From: Bradyrhizobiaceae bacterium
GTDB taxonomy: Bacteria; Pseudomonadota; Alphaproteobacteria; Rhizobiales; Xanthobacteraceae
DNA length: 64,000 nt
Direction: 5' to 3'
NCBI GenBank assembly: GCA_020853885.1
Contig: JADYXZ010000019.1
Coordinates: 682,001-746,000, forward strand
In this document: positions 35,299-47,204 of the stretch, piece after piece
Position numbering within the stretch: the stretch's first letter is position 1
Layout: each line of letters begins with the position of its first letter
Translations under genes and position numbers: made by a program
The notes under the pieces: model-generated
Seen by the model: the letters and a program-made list of their open reading frames with translations, nothing else
Database searches by the model: none
Told to the model about the DNA's origin: nothing

Positions 35299-36657
35299 TC
35301 ACGCGGCGGACGGAAATCGCCGCCGGACTTCGCCGACCTTGCTCGGATCAACGCGCACCGTGACGGCCAGCCGCCCGCGCTCATCAAGTTCGCGCGACAA
35401 AACCTCCGTCTGCCGGTGCAACCATCCGAGCCCCGCGCCATCAGCAGGATCGAGCGCGAGCGAAAGCGTGGGGCGTTCGGCCACTACCCTGTCCTCGATG
35501 GCTGCCAGAAGGGTATCGGTCCCCTCTCCTGTCAGCGCCGATACCAGGATCGGCCGCTGCTCCGGCTCCCGTCGGGCGACGATATTTTCGATCCGCTCGC
35601 GCGCTTCTGCGTCGAGAAGGTCGGTCTTGTTCCACACTTCAACGATTCTGCCTGCGTCGTCCGCATCGACGCCGAGCGAGCGCAGAATTTCGTTCACGTC
35701 GAGCGCCTGCGCTTCCGCATCCTCATGCGCAACGTCGCGCACATGCACGATCACATCGGCTTCCGTCACTTCTTCCAGCGTGGCACGGAAAGCGGCAATC
35801 AGCAACGTCGGCAGCTCTGAAATGAAGCCCACCGTGTCGGAGAAGATCGCCCGCGTGCCGTGCGGCAGTTCGACGGCCCGCAAGGTCGGGTCGAGCGTCG
35901 CGAACAAAAGGTTCTCGGCATAGACCGTCGCCGCCGTAAGCCGGTTGAACAGCGTGGACTTGCCGGCGTTCGTGTAGCCGACCAGCGCGACGATCGGATA
36001 CGGGACGCGCCGCCGGTTCTTCCGGTGCAGCTCCCGCGTCCGCTTCACGCCTTCGAGTTCCTGCTCGATCCGCCGGATCCGCTCGGCGATCATCCGCCGG
36101 TCTGTTTCGATCTGCGTCTCGCCGGGGCCGCCGAGAAAACCGAAGCCGCCGCGCTGCCGCTCGAGGTGCGTCCACGAACGCACAAGGCGGCTCTTCTGAT
36201 AGTTCAGATGCGCGAGCTCGACTTGCAGCGCGCCTTCCCGCGTCCGGGCGCGCGCCCCGAAAATCTCGAGGATCAGGCCCGTGCGATCGACGACCTTGCA
36301 GTTCCAGGCCCTCTCCAGGTTGCGCTGCTGCACGGGAGTCAAAGCGTGATCGACAAACACGAGCCCCGCCTGCTCGGCGCGAACGATGCCGGCGATCTCT
36401 TCGACCTTGCCCTTCCCAAGCAGCGTGGCGGGCCGGATCGTCGCCACGGGAACGATCCCCGCGCTCGCGACCTCGAGATCGATCGCCTTCGCTAGACCGA
36501 TCGCTTCTTCAAGCCGCGCTTCGATCCCTCGCCCGCCCGCCGCCGCAACCGGCCGGCGTTTGAGCTGCGGGACGACGATCACCGCACGCGCCGGCGACCC
36601 CGGTGGGACTCCGAGGCTGCCTGCCCTTCCGTCTGCCGTTACGCGACGTGGTTCCAA
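35299..36657 (-). CDS. hflX: GTPase HflX
   Basis: A 452-residue OBG-HflX GTPase. The N-terminal HflX domain (about 1-200) contains KGKVEEIAGIV and the GTPase has G1 GYTNAGKSTLFN, the DPTLR effector-like region, G3 DTVGF and G4 NKTD. HflX rescues or dissociates stalled ribosomes, especially in heat stress. It starts at a TTG just after the hfq stop, with AAGG close upstream, so hfq and hflX are one operon. The N-terminus has a few non-conserved residues (ADGRAGSLG). Confidence 0.94.
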   Translation of the reverse strand: MEPRRVTADGRAGSLGVPPGSPARAVIVVPQLKRRPVAAAGGRGIEARLEEAIGLAKAIDLEVASAGIVPVATIRPATLLGKGKVEEIAGIVRAEQAGLVFVDHALTPVQQRNLERAWNCKVVDRTGLILEIFGARARTREGALQVELAHLNYQKSRLVRSWTHLERQRGGFGFLGGPGETQIETDRRMIAERIRRIEQELEGVKRTRELHRKNRRRVPYPIVALVGYTNAGKSTLFNRLTAATVYAENLLFATLDPTLRAVELPHGTRAIFSDTVGFISELPTLLIAAFRATLEEVTEADVIVHVRDVAHEDAEAQALDVNEILRSLGVDADDAGRIVEVWNKTDLLDAEARERIENIVARREPEQRPILVSALTGEGTDTLLAAIEDRVVAERPTLSLALDPADGAGLGWLHRQTEVLSRELDERGRLAVTVRVDPSKVGEVRRRFPSAA

Positions 36658-36918
36658 CTAGACCTTGTCTGCGGCCGTCGCTTCGTCGGCCGGCTCGAAC
36701 AACTGGATGGGATTGCCCGGCATCACAGTCGAGATCGCGTGCTTGTAGACGAGCTGCGAATGGCCGTCCCGGCGCAACAACACACAGAAATTGTCAAACC
36801 AGGTAACAACGCCTTGCAGCTTCACGCCGTTCACGAGGAAGATCGTGAGCGGAGTCTTGTTCTTGCGGACGTAGTTGAGAAAGGTGTCTTGCAGGTTCTG
36901 GGTTCTTTCCGCCGCCAT
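36658..36918 (-). CDS. hfq: RNA chaperone Hfq
   Basis: An 86-residue Sm-like protein with the Sm1 motif [20 protein letters not shown] and the Sm2 motif [10 protein letters not shown], the latter forming the uridine-binding proximal face. It pairs small RNAs with mRNAs and tunes translation and decay. ATG at 36918 is chosen over one three codons upstream, since AAGGA lies 9 bases before it and would touch the earlier ATG. The C-terminal tail is short, usual for alphaproteobacteria. It is cotranscribed with hflX. Confidence 0.97.
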   Translation of the reverse strand: MAAERTQNLQDTFLNYVRKNKTPLTIFLVNGVKLQGVVTWFDNFCVLLRRDGHSQLVYKHAISTVMPGNPIQLFEPADEATAADKV

Positions 36919-37107
36919 TGCGTTCATTCCTTATTTTGTCGGCCGAGCGTCACTTTTTTGCCGTGCGCCCACGGGCGAACGGGCCCCTGCGCGGCCCATA
37001 CCGCGCGAAGCATGGACATTAGATGGCAGGCTCTGTGACGGACGCAAGACATACTTGTGGGCACCGAGCCGGACAAATTGCCGGACTGTGTTGCAAAATA
37101 GCGGCCA

Positions 37108-37968
37108 TCAGAGCCCGACTTCCGCGGATTCGTGGAAATGCGCCCGCAAGGCCTGGGCGACCGGCCCCGGACGCCCGTCCCCGATCTGCTGGCCGTCGAT
37201 TCTAACCACGGGCATCACGATCTGCGTCGCGGCCGTCAGGAAAGCCTCCCGCGCCTTCAGCGCCTCAGCCACGGAAAACGGCCGCTCTTCGACGCGCAGG
37301 CCCTGCTTCGCGGCCACTTCCAATGCAACCGTGCGGGTAATTCCCTTGAGAATGCCGGGCGTCGCCGGCCGGGTGACGATCGCGCCATCCGCCGTGACGA
37401 TCCAGGCATTGCTGGACGACCCCTCGGTAACAAAGCCGTCCTTGTCGACGAACCAGGCCTCCCGCGCGCCCTTGGCGCGGGCGGCCTGCCGCGCCAACAC
37501 GTTCGGGAGCAAGGCCACGGTCTTGATGTCCACCCGCTCCCACCGGTTCTCCGGGACGGTCATCACCGCGACACCAGCCTCGGCCAGCGCATCGGCCTTG
37601 GCGCGGTCGGTGGACTTTGCCGTAACGACAATGCTCGGTCTGGTACCCGGCGGCGGAAAACCGTGATCGCGAGGCGCGACGCCGCGGGTGACCTGGAGGT
37701 AGAGCAGCCCGTCGTGCACCCGGTTTCGCCGAAGCGTCTCCCGCAACACGACCCGCAGGGCGGCCGGCGACATCGGCCGCTGCATGCCGATTTCCGCAAG
37801 CGAGCGATCGAGGCGCTCCAGGTGCCGCCGCTCGTCGACGAGCCGCCCTTCCCTCACCTCGCAGACTTCATAGACGCCGTCCGCGAACTGGTATCCGCGA
37901 TCCTCGATATGAACCTTCGCCTGCGCATGAGGAAGGTAGCGGCCGTTCACATAGGCAACGCGGGACAT
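37108..37968 (-). CDS. dat: D-amino-acid transaminase, branched-chain aminotransferase fold
   Basis: A 286-residue PLP enzyme of fold type IV. Catalytic K149 lies in DIKTVALLPN, and EGSSSNAW holds the phosphate/substrate motif. The YVNGRYLPHAQAKVHIEDRGYQFADGVYEV start is characteristic of D-alanine aminotransferases. It makes D-glutamate or D-alanine for the cell wall. The location between ntrX and hfq is the usual one in Hyphomicrobiales. It precedes a 189-base gap before hfq. Confidence 0.9.
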   Translation of the reverse strand: MSRVAYVNGRYLPHAQAKVHIEDRGYQFADGVYEVCEVREGRLVDERRHLERLDRSLAEIGMQRPMSPAALRVVLRETLRRNRVHDGLLYLQVTRGVAPRDHGFPPPGTRPSIVVTAKSTDRAKADALAEAGVAVMTVPENRWERVDIKTVALLPNVLARQAARAKGAREAWFVDKDGFVTEGSSSNAWIVTADGAIVTRPATPGILKGITRTVALEVAAKQGLRVEERPFSVAEALKAREAFLTAATQIVMPVVRIDGQQIGDGRPGPVAQALRAHFHESAEVGL

Positions 37969-37981
37969 CGATCTGCTCTTC

Positions 37982-39358
37982 TCAGCGCGGCCTGTCTTCG
38001 ATGCCGAGCGCCTTGAGCTTGCGATGCAGCGCCGAGCGTTCCATGCCCACGAATTCCGCCGTGCGCGAGATATTGCCGCCGAAGCGGTTAATCTGCGCCA
38101 CCAGGTACTCCCGTTCGAACACCTCGCGCGCCTCGCGCAGCGGCAGGCTCATCAGGTGCTCGCCGCCCGCGCCGTTCGGCATGTTCGGCACAAGCGAGCC
38201 GACATCGGGGGGCAGCATATTCGCGGTGACGGTCGCCTCGGGATCGCCGCCAGCGAGAATCATCAGCCGCTCGACGTTGTTGCGCAGCTGGCGGACGTTC
38301 CCAGGCCAATCGTGCGACTGCAGCACGGCGAGCGCGTCTTCGCCAATCTTCCGGCGGGCGAGGCCCGTGGTCGCCGAAATCTGGTCGAGGAAATATTCGA
38401 CCAGTTCCGGAATGTCCTCGCGCCGCTCCGACAGCGGCGGCACGCGGATGGGGACGACGCTCAGCCGGTGATAGAGGTCCTGCCGCATCCGTCCGGCGGA
38501 CACCAATGCCTCAAGGTTCTGGCAGGTCGACGAGATGATCCGCACGTCGACATTCACCTTCGTGTTGCCGCCCACCCGCTGAAAGCTTTGCTCGGTGAGC
38601 ACGCGCAGAACCCGGTTCTGCGTCTCCATCGGCATGTCCGCGATCTCGTCGATGAACAGCGTCCCGCCGTCCGCCTCCTCGAGCGCACCGATCTTGCGCG
38701 ATGCGCCGTTTGCCTCCACGCCGAAAAGCTCCGTCTCCATCCGCTCGGGCGTGATGGCGGCGGCATTGATCACCACGAACGGACCTTCCGACCGCGCGGA
38801 CTTCGTGTGGATCATCCGGGCGCACAATTCCTTGCCGCAACCCGAGGGGCCGATGATGAGGATCCGGCTGTTCGTCGGCGCCACGCGCTCGATCGTCTGC
38901 CGCAGCTGGTTCATCGCCGGGGACGATCCCATCAGTTGTTGCGCATGCGGAGCGAGCTGCTTCAGCGAGCGGACCTCGCGGCGGAGACGCAGCGTCTCCA
39001 GAGCGCGGCTCGCCACCACCACCAGCCGATCCGCATTGAACGGCTTCTCGATGAAATCGTAGGCACCGCGCTTGATCGCAGCCACCGCCGTCTCGATCGT
39101 GCCGTGACCGGAGATCATCACCACCGGAAGGTCGGGATGTTGGCCTTTGACCACGTCAAGGAGCGCCAGCCCGTCGAGCCGGCTGCCCTCCAGCCAGATG
39201 TCGAGAAGCAGAAGGTTCGGGCGGCGCGCACCGATCGCGGCGAGTGCGTCCTCGGCATCCTTCGCTGTGCGCACGGAATAGCCTTCGTCCTCCAGGATGC
39301 CCGCAACGAGCTCCCGGATATCGGCTTCGTCGTCGACGACTAGGATGTCTGTTGCCAT
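37982..39358 (-). CDS. ntrX: Response regulator NtrX
   Basis: A 458-residue response regulator with phosphoacceptor D53, a central AAA+ domain with P-loop GPSGCGKELC and a C-terminal Fis-type HTH (ISRTAEFVGMERSALHRKL). The usual sigma-54 contact motif GAFTGA is missing: the equivalent reads VEANGASRKIG. NtrX proteins of alphaproteobacteria are known to act partly without sigma-54, so this loss is consistent. It is coupled to NtrY, three bases away, and together they respond to nitrogen or redox state. Confidence 0.95.
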   Translation of the reverse strand: MATDILVVDDEADIRELVAGILEDEGYSVRTAKDAEDALAAIGARRPNLLLLDIWLEGSRLDGLALLDVVKGQHPDLPVVMISGHGTIETAVAAIKRGAYDFIEKPFNADRLVVVASRALETLRLRREVRSLKQLAPHAQQLMGSSPAMNQLRQTIERVAPTNSRILIIGPSGCGKELCARMIHTKSARSEGPFVVINAAAITPERMETELFGVEANGASRKIGALEEADGGTLFIDEIADMPMETQNRVLRVLTEQSFQRVGGNTKVNVDVRIISSTCQNLEALVSAGRMRQDLYHRLSVVPIRVPPLSERREDIPELVEYFLDQISATTGLARRKIGEDALAVLQSHDWPGNVRQLRNNVERLMILAGGDPEATVTANMLPPDVGSLVPNMPNGAGGEHLMSLPLREAREVFEREYLVAQINRFGGNISRTAEFVGMERSALHRKLKALGIEDRPR

Positions 39359-39361
39359 CGC

Positions 39362-41617
39362 CTATCCCGCCGTCGCGCTTTTGCTGACCGGCCGCTGCTC
39401 CGCCGCCGGTTTACCCTGCAGGAGCAGCGTCGCGCGTATCCACGCCCCGCCCGCTTCCCCGCCGTTGCCTGGAGCATCGTGCAACTCGATCCTTCCACCG
39501 TGGTCTTCAAAAATCTTCGCGACGATCGCGAGTCCAAGTCCGGTTCCTTTTTCTCGCGTCGTCACATAGGGTTCGAGCAGCCGATCCCGATTTTCTTTGG
39601 GCAAGCCCGCGCCGTTGTCTGTGATATCGATCACAGCCATTTCGCCTTCGACCGCTCCCTGCACCCGGATTCTTCCCTTGCGTCGCTGCTCGCTAGGAAC
39701 GGCGGTAATCGCCTCCGCCGCGTTCTTCAGGAGATTGGTCAGCGCTTGCGAGATCAGCCGCCTGTCGAACCGCGCTGGAATACCGCCCTGCGGCAGTTCG
39801 CTCTCGAAATCGATATCCGGATTGCCGACGCGCATCAGGAACACCGTCTGCCGGATCGTCTCCGCAAGGTCCTGCGCCTCGACCACCGGCTTCGGCATGC
39901 GCGCAAACGAGGAAAATTCATCGACCATCCTGCCGATATCGCCGACCTGGCGGATAATGGTGTCGGTGCATTGTTCGAAGACCTCGCGATCCTCGGTAAG
40001 GTTCTTGCCAAATTTGCGGCGCAATCGCTCCGCCGAGAGTTGAATGGGCGTCAGCGGATTCTTGATCTCGTGCGCGATCCGGCGCGCGACATCGGCCCAC
40101 GCCGAAGTGCGCTGCGCCGAAACGAGCTCGGTGATGTCGTCGAGCGTGATCACGTAGCCATGATTCGCCTCGGCTGACGCCTCGCTCGTCACGCGAACAT
40201 TGATGGTTCGCTCCCGGCCGTCGCGCGCGACCGTCACCGTGCCCTGGACGCGCTGGATGCCGCCGCGCGCCTGCTCGATCAATCCGGTGAGTTCGGGAAT
40301 GGCCTCGCTTGCAAGCGTTCCGATCAACGACTCCTCATCACGGCCGATCAGGCGTTCCGCCGAGCGGTTGAGGATATTGATCTTCCCTTCCGGATTGAGG
40401 CCGATCACCCCTGCCCCGACGCCGGCGAGCACCGCCTCGGTGAAACGGCGCCGTCCGTCAATCTGATCGCGCGCCCGGATGAGATCGTCGCGCTGCGTGC
40501 GAAGCTCCTGCGTCATCGTGTTGAAGCTGTCGCCGAGATTCGCGAGGTCGCCCTCGGCGTGACGCACCGGCACCTGCACGAACAGATTGCCGGACGCCAC
40601 GAGATCGGCCGCCGTGATCAACCGGCGGATCGGCGCCACGAGCCGGTTCGCGAAGTTCAACCCGAGCCACACCGCGGACAGGAGCAGGATCAGCGCGATC
40701 ACGGCATACATGAGCGCGAACGCGACCTGCACGCCGAACCGCCGCGCCTCCAGTCCCTGGTACTCGATCACGCTCTCCTGCGTCTGCTGCAGGTATTGAA
40801 CGACGCGAGGATCGATCGGCCGCACGGCATAGAGATACGCATCGTCGAATCCCTGCACGGGCACGACCGCGTGCAGGTAGTCTCCGGATTCCGCGAGCGT
40901 CAGGATCGGCTGCTCCTGCGTCGCCGCCCGCAGGTCGAGCCCCGGCGGAATCAAGAACTCGCGGCCGATATTGATGTTGGCCCGCTCGATGATCGTGTGA
41001 TCGCCGCGGACGAGGATCGCCGCGGGGAAGCCGCGCAATGTCGCCTGCGCCGTGAGGACGCGGCGAAACTGCTCGGGATTCTCTTCGTGCATAGGCTGCA
41101 GTCTCGCCAGGTCCGTAGCCAGGCCGACGAGATCCGCCCGCGTGCTGAGCGAGTAGTCGCGCACATAGACCTGCGCGATGTTGACGGCGTTCGAGAGCAG
41201 GACGCGGGTGCGGTCGGAGAACCACCGGTCGAGGCCGCGGTCGAGCGTGATCGACGCGATCACCGCGACCAGAATGGCCGGCACGACGGCGACGATCCCG
41301 AACAGCAGCGCGATCCGCACGTGCAGTCGCGCACCGGCCCGCCCCCGGCGCCTCGCCCTTACGAGCCCGATAAGCTCCCAGGCAAGGACGCCGATAAGGA
41401 CGACGACCATGGCGGCGTTCACGAGCAGAACGGTAACGACGACTTCATGCGTCGGAGCGATCGGCGTGAGCCCCGTCAGCACTAGGAATGTGACGAGGGC
41501 CGACGAAAGGGCGAGCAGGACAGCGCCCGGCGCGAACCAGGACGCCCAGCTGCGCGGCGGCCGCGGGAACGGCGGTGAGGCCGTCGAGCTCTCAAGCTTC
41601 ACGCTGGTTTCGGCCAT
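39362..41617 (-). CDS. ntrY: Sensor histidine kinase NtrY
   Basis: A 751-residue membrane kinase: three or four TM helices in the first third, a large extracytoplasmic loop, HAMP (about 355-405), PAS, then the HisKA motif with phosphorylated His in [14 protein letters not shown] and an HATPase with NLLKNAAEAI, DNGAGLP and GTGLGLAIV. Start at MAETSVK; no strong ribosome-binding site is visible. It phosphorylates NtrX. A 110-base gap separates it from ntrC, longer than the other spacings in the run. Confidence 0.93.
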   Translation of the reverse strand: MAETSVKLESSTASPPFPRPPRSWASWFAPGAVLLALSSALVTFLVLTGLTPIAPTHEVVVTVLLVNAAMVVVLIGVLAWELIGLVRARRRGRAGARLHVRIALLFGIVAVVPAILVAVIASITLDRGLDRWFSDRTRVLLSNAVNIAQVYVRDYSLSTRADLVGLATDLARLQPMHEENPEQFRRVLTAQATLRGFPAAILVRGDHTIIERANINIGREFLIPPGLDLRAATQEQPILTLAESGDYLHAVVPVQGFDDAYLYAVRPIDPRVVQYLQQTQESVIEYQGLEARRFGVQVAFALMYAVIALILLLSAVWLGLNFANRLVAPIRRLITAADLVASGNLFVQVPVRHAEGDLANLGDSFNTMTQELRTQRDDLIRARDQIDGRRRFTEAVLAGVGAGVIGLNPEGKINILNRSAERLIGRDEESLIGTLASEAIPELTGLIEQARGGIQRVQGTVTVARDGRERTINVRVTSEASAEANHGYVITLDDITELVSAQRTSAWADVARRIAHEIKNPLTPIQLSAERLRRKFGKNLTEDREVFEQCTDTIIRQVGDIGRMVDEFSSFARMPKPVVEAQDLAETIRQTVFLMRVGNPDIDFESELPQGGIPARFDRRLISQALTNLLKNAAEAITAVPSEQRRKGRIRVQGAVEGEMAVIDITDNGAGLPKENRDRLLEPYVTTREKGTGLGLAIVAKIFEDHGGRIELHDAPGNGGEAGGAWIRATLLLQGKPAAEQRPVSKSATAG

Positions 41618-41727
41618 GTGCCCCAATCCGCAGCCGCGCCGCCACAGGTCAAATGATGCCGTGCGACAACACTGGTGCAAAAATGTGACAGAAAGGAAAG
41701 GCGGTAGTGGATTGGCGGTTAATCGCT

Positions 41728-43170
<1,443 letters not shown>

Positions 43171-43178
43171 GTGGGTCC

Positions 43179-44312
43179 TCAGGATTGGCTCGCCGGCTCA
43201 GCGCCGGCTTCGTTGTACATCGGCATCAGCACCCGGAACGTCGTGCGCCGCGGCTGGCTATCGCACTCGACGATGCCGCCGTGATCGCCGACGAGCTTCG
43301 CCACCATTGCAAGACCGAGGCCACTTCCGCTGGGCTTGCTGGTGACGAACGGGTCGAACAGGTAGGGCAGCAGGTCCTCCGGCACGCCCGGGCCGTTGTC
43401 CCGCACGCAGAACTCGAGCGGCAGGCTCACCCGCGTATTGGTTCCCGGCGCCGTGAGGCGCACCCCGGGCCGGAACGCGGTCGACAGCACGATTTCGCCG
43501 TCGGTGGCGTCGCCGATCGCCTCCGCCGCGTTCTTCACGAGATTGAGGAAGATCTGCACAAGTTGGTCGCGGTTCGCATAAACAGGCGGCAGCGACGGGT
43601 CGTATTCCTCGACGATCCGGATGTAGCGGGCAAAGCCGGAGATCGCGATCTTCTTCACGTGCTCGAGTACGGCATGAATATTGACCGCCTCGCGCTCCAC
43701 CGGCCGCTCGTCGGAGAAGATCTCCATCCGGTCGACGAGCTTCACGATCCGGTCGGCTTCGTCGCAGATCAGCCGGGTCAGCGTGCGGTCGTCGTCGTCC
43801 GCCGATTGCTCCAGCAACTGCGCGGCACCCCGGATCCCGGACAGCGGATTCTTGATCTCGTGCGCGAGCATGGCGGCGAGCGCCGTGACCGACCGCGCCG
43901 CCCCGCGATGGGTGAGCTGCCGGTCGATCTTGTCGGCGCGCGTGCGCTCCTGCAGCACGACCACCACATGCCCCGGCCGTTCCGGCATCGGCGCAACGAG
44001 AATGTCGACCACGCGCTCGCCGCCGTTCTTCGGCGTGCCGAGATCGACGCGATATTCGTTCACCGCCGCACCCCGGCTTCGCACCTGCTCGATCAGGACA
44101 AGCAGCGGGCTGCCGAACGGCACGAACTCCTTGATACCGTGCCGGCGCAGCACCGGCACGCCGACCTGAAAGAACGCTTCCGCCGCGGCATTCGCATCGG
44201 CGACGCGGCCGTCCGGCCCGACGGTGAGCACCGGATGCGGCAGCGAATTGAGCACCGCCTCCGCCATGCCGACGCTCGCATCGGAACTGCGTTGCGCCCG
44301 AACCGCCGTCAT
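43179..44312 (-). CDS. ntrB: Nitrogen sensor kinase NtrB
   Basis: A 377-residue cytosolic kinase with an N-terminal PAS domain, HisKA with His151 in [21 protein letters not shown], and an HATPase with NLVKNAAEA and [12 protein letters not shown]. It phosphorylates or dephosphorylates NtrC according to GlnB state. The ATG overlaps the dusB stop (ATGA) and GGAGGG lies 4 bases upstream, so the 5' end is firm. Confidence 0.95.
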   Translation of the reverse strand: MTAVRAQRSSDASVGMAEAVLNSLPHPVLTVGPDGRVADANAAAEAFFQVGVPVLRRHGIKEFVPFGSPLLVLIEQVRSRGAAVNEYRVDLGTPKNGGERVVDILVAPMPERPGHVVVVLQERTRADKIDRQLTHRGAARSVTALAAMLAHEIKNPLSGIRGAAQLLEQSADDDDRTLTRLICDEADRIVKLVDRMEIFSDERPVEREAVNIHAVLEHVKKIAISGFARYIRIVEEYDPSLPPVYANRDQLVQIFLNLVKNAAEAIGDATDGEIVLSTAFRPGVRLTAPGTNTRVSLPLEFCVRDNGPGVPEDLLPYLFDPFVTSKPSGSGLGLAMVAKLVGDHGGIVECDSQPRRTTFRVLMPMYNEAGAEPASQS

Positions 44313-45352
44313 GCCGCCGCCCTCCATCCAAGATCGTCGAAAGCATCGACGATTCCCCGCGCAACGCGCGCCGGATCCGCCTCGGAAAGCAGGCCGGCCC
44401 GCCAGCCTCTAGCCCAAGCGACCGTCCATCCGAGCGACGTTGCCGCCGCTTCCAATGCCCAGCCGATATGCTTGCGTGCTTCCCGCGCGCCGCGCTCGCG
44501 GCCCGAATGGTGCAGCCACGACTCGTAGAGCTCGAGCAGCAGGTCGCGCTGGACAGCGAGCGAGGGCGCAGAAGGCTTCCTGCCCGTCGCCAGGTACTCG
44601 CCGATCTGACCCGGCAGCCACGGCCGCCCGCGCGCCGCGCGCCCGATCATCACGCCGTCGGCATGCGACGCCGCGAGCATTGCGTCCGCATCCTCGAAGC
44701 TTTCAAGATCGCCGTTGGCAACGACAGGAATGCTCACCGCTTCCTTGACACGCGCGATCGCATTCCAGTCGGCCCGGCCCTGATAGAACTGCTCGCGCGT
44801 GCGTCCGTGCACCGTGATCATCGCAACGCCGGCCGCCGCCGCGCGGCGCGCGAGCTCCGGCGCCACGATCGAATGCTCGTCCCAGCCGAGCCGCATCTTC
44901 AGCGTGACCGGCACGCTCGCCGCGGCGACGGTCGCTTCGATCAGGCGCGTGGCGTTATCGATGTCGCGCAGGAGCCCCGCGCCCGCCTGCCCGGCCGTCA
45001 CCTGCTTCGCCGGACAACCCATGTTGATGTCGATGATGTCGGCGCCCGCGTCCTCCGCGATGCGCACGCCCTCGGCAAGCCAACGGGCCTCGCAGCCTGC
45101 GAGCTGGACGGCGTGCAGCCCGACCCCCTCGCCTTCGATCCGCAGCGCCGCGCGCGGATCGCCTTCGGCCAGCAATTCGCTGGCGATCATTTCCGAGACG
45201 ACGAGTCCCGCGCCGAAACGCGCGGCAACCCGCCGGAATGGTAGGTCGGTAATCCCTGCCATCGGCGCCAGGAGCACGCGGCTCGGCAGGCGATGCGGAC
45301 CGATGGCGAGAGTGGCGGCGGTCGAAGGGTTATCCAAGGCGCATTTGCCCAT
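44309..45352 (-). CDS. dusB: tRNA-dihydrouridine synthase (DusB type)
   Basis: A 347-residue FMN-dependent enzyme with [15 protein letters not shown], the [10 protein letters not shown] active site (the catalytic Cys is the one of MGCPAK), HGRTREQFY and a C-terminal helical tRNA-binding part. It reduces specific uridines of tRNA. It leads the ntr operon, as in many bacteria, where dusB precedes ntrB or fis. The start at 45352 has no good ribosome-binding site; TTG at residue 6 is an alternative. Confidence 0.93.
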   Translation of the reverse strand: MGKCALDNPSTAATLAIGPHRLPSRVLLAPMAGITDLPFRRVAARFGAGLVVSEMIASELLAEGDPRAALRIEGEGVGLHAVQLAGCEARWLAEGVRIAEDAGADIIDINMGCPAKQVTAGQAGAGLLRDIDNATRLIEATVAAASVPVTLKMRLGWDEHSIVAPELARRAAAAGVAMITVHGRTREQFYQGRADWNAIARVKEAVSIPVVANGDLESFEDADAMLAASHADGVMIGRAARGRPWLPGQIGEYLATGRKPSAPSLAVQRDLLLELYESWLHHSGRERGAREARKHIGWALEAAATSLGWTVAWARGWRAGLLSEADPARVARGIVDAFDDLGWRAAA

Positions 45353-45379
45353 AAATTAGGCCAATCTGATATTGCCCAT

Positions 45380-45407
45380 ATCTTAGTCAGCAGATTTCGC
45401 GTCGCAA
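45380..45407 (-). promoter_or_regulatory. Candidate promoter of the dusB-ntr operon
   Basis: On the minus strand, TTGCGA (45402-45407) and TAAGAT (45380-45385) are 16 bases apart, upstream of the dusB start. The -10 is overlapped by a palindrome GATAT-N5-ATATC (45368-45382). By eye only. Confidence 0.35.
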
Positions 45408-45523
45408 GCATTTTGTGCGGTGCAATGCGCCCTTGTCACAGCAAATTGCGCTAAATGGATGCCGAGGCGGCAACGGCCGTTTCGCTGGAATTTTGGCCCT
45501 GACGGGCAATTTTTGGAGGTCAG

Positions 45524-46699
45524 ATGCGCTTCGCGGCCGTTCTGGTAGCCGCCGGAAGGGGGGAAAGGGCCGGTGGAGGCCTCCCGAAGCAGTTTTTGCC
45601 GCTCGGGGGTGAGAGCGTGCTTCGACGCACCCTGCGCCCGTTTGTCGCGCACCCCCAGATCGAGGCGATCCAGCCGGTGATCGACCCGGTGTTCGATGCG
45701 GAATACCGCGCCGCCGCCGAGAGCCTCGGCAAGCTGCTGCCCCCGGTCGCCGGGGGCAAAACCCGTCAGCAATCCGTCCGCGCGGGGCTCGAAGCGCTTT
45801 CGCGAAATGCCCCCGAGTTCGTGCTGGTGCACGACGCGGCCCGTCCCTTCGTGTCGGAAGGCTTGCTCGACCGGGCACTTCACGCCGTTCGCTCGGCCGG
45901 TGCGGCCGTCCCCGCCGTCCCTGTGTCGGATACGGTCAAGCGCATCGATGCGACCGGACGCGTTGCGGAGACTTTGGATCGCACGTCGCTGCGCGCAATC
46001 CAGACCCCGCAGGCTTTCGCTTTCGCACCGCTGCTCGAAGCGCATCGGCGGGCAGCAGAAGCTCGCCGCCATGACTTCACCGACGATGCCGCACTGCTCG
46101 AATGGGCGGGATCGCCTGTCGCGACTTTCGAAGGCGATCCCGCCAATCTCAAGCTGACGACGGCCGACGATTTCACGCGCGCCAATGCGCTGATGGCGGC
46201 CTCGCTCGGCGACATCCGCACCGGCACAGGTTTCGATGTGCATGCGTTCGGCCCCGGCGATTTCGTGATGCTTGGCGGCGTGAAGGTGCGGCACACGAAG
46301 AGCCTGGTCGGCCATTCCGATGCCGACGTGCTCCTGCATGCGATCACCGACGCCGTGCTCGGCGCGCTCGCCGAAGGCGATATCGGCAAGCACTTCCCGC
46401 CATCCGATCCGCAATGGCGCGGCGCCGCCTCCAACCAATTTCTTACGCATGCGGTCGCGCTCGTGGCTGCACGCGGCGGTCGCATTGCGCATCTCGACGC
46501 CACGATCCTGTGCGAGGCGCCCAAGATCGCGCCGCATGCGGATACGATCCGCGCGTCCGTCGCCGCCATCGCCGGCATCGACGCGAGCCGCGTCAGCGTG
46601 AAGGCGACCACGACCGAAGGGCTGGGTTTCCTCGGCCGCGGCGAAGGGATCGCCGCCATGGCGACTGCAACCGTCCGCCTGCCCTGGGGTGCCGCATGA
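45524..46699 (+). CDS. ispDF: Bifunctional IspD/IspF (MEP pathway)
   Basis: A 391-residue fusion: IspD at about 1-230 with [16 protein letters not shown] and the VHDAARPF motif, joined to IspF at about 231-391 with [10 protein letters not shown], the [10 protein letters not shown] site, and [15 protein letters not shown]. It cytidylates methylerythritol phosphate and later forms the cyclic diphosphate for isoprenoid synthesis. Fused ispDF occurs in many alphaproteobacteria. TTTTGGAGGTCAG directly precedes the ATG, a very strong ribosome-binding site. Confidence 0.96.
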   Translation: MRFAAVLVAAGRGERAGGGLPKQFLPLGGESVLRRTLRPFVAHPQIEAIQPVIDPVFDAEYRAAAESLGKLLPPVAGGKTRQQSVRAGLEALSRNAPEFVLVHDAARPFVSEGLLDRALHAVRSAGAAVPAVPVSDTVKRIDATGRVAETLDRTSLRAIQTPQAFAFAPLLEAHRRAAEARRHDFTDDAALLEWAGSPVATFEGDPANLKLTTADDFTRANALMAASLGDIRTGTGFDVHAFGPGDFVMLGGVKVRHTKSLVGHSDADVLLHAITDAVLGALAEGDIGKHFPPSDPQWRGAASNQFLTHAVALVAARGGRIAHLDATILCEAPKIAPHADTIRASVAAIAGIDASRVSVKATTTEGLGFLGRGEGIAAMATATVRLPWGAA

Positions 46700-47193
46700 T
46701 CGATCGGGAGACGCGCGACGCGGCGGAAAAGCTTCTGGAGCTCCTGCGCGCGCGCGGCCTGATGATCGTGACGGCAGAATCCTGCACCGGCGGACTGGTT
46801 GCGGCAGCGCTGACGGAAATCCCGCGCTCGTCGGATGTCGTGGATCGCGGGTTCATCACCTATTCGAACGCCGCGAAAGAAACGATGCTCGGCGTTGCAT
46901 CCGACATCCTGGAACGGTTCGGCGCGGTCAGCGAGCAGACCGCCCGCGCCATGGCGGAAGGCGCGCTGCGCAAGTCCGGTGCGGATGTAGCCGTGTCGGT
47001 GACCGGCGTTGCCGGTCCCAGCGGGGGGAGCGCCGAGAAGCCGGTCGGTCTCGTACATTTCGGCGCTGCCCGCAAGAACGGCCCGATCATCCACCGCGAA
47101 ATGCGTTTCGGCGATCTCGGCCGCTCGGAAATCCGGCGCCGCTCGGTGCTGACGGCGCTCGCGCTGGTCGAAGAGCTGTTGGCGAAACCTTAG
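46696..47193 (+). CDS. pncC: CinA-family nicotinamide-nucleotide amidohydrolase (PncC)
   Basis: A 165-residue CinA C-terminal-like protein with [21 protein letters not shown] and [11 protein letters not shown], the conserved motifs of NMN deamidase. The N-terminal CinA competence domain is absent, so it is the short form. It recycles NMN to nicotinate mononucleotide. ATGA overlap with ispDF makes the start firm. Confidence 0.93.
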   Translation: MIDRETRDAAEKLLELLRARGLMIVTAESCTGGLVAAALTEIPRSSDVVDRGFITYSNAAKETMLGVASDILERFGAVSEQTARAMAEGALRKSGADVAVSVTGVAGPSGGSAEKPVGLVHFGAARKNGPIIHREMRFGDLGRSEIRRRSVLTALALVEELLAKP

Positions 47194-47204
47194 TGCTACC
47201 GCTC

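Noticed and set aside
41618-41727. Sigma-54 (-24/-12) promoter between ntrC and ntrY
   Set aside because: No GG-N10-GC pair of the right form was found by eye in the 110-base gap on the minus strand.
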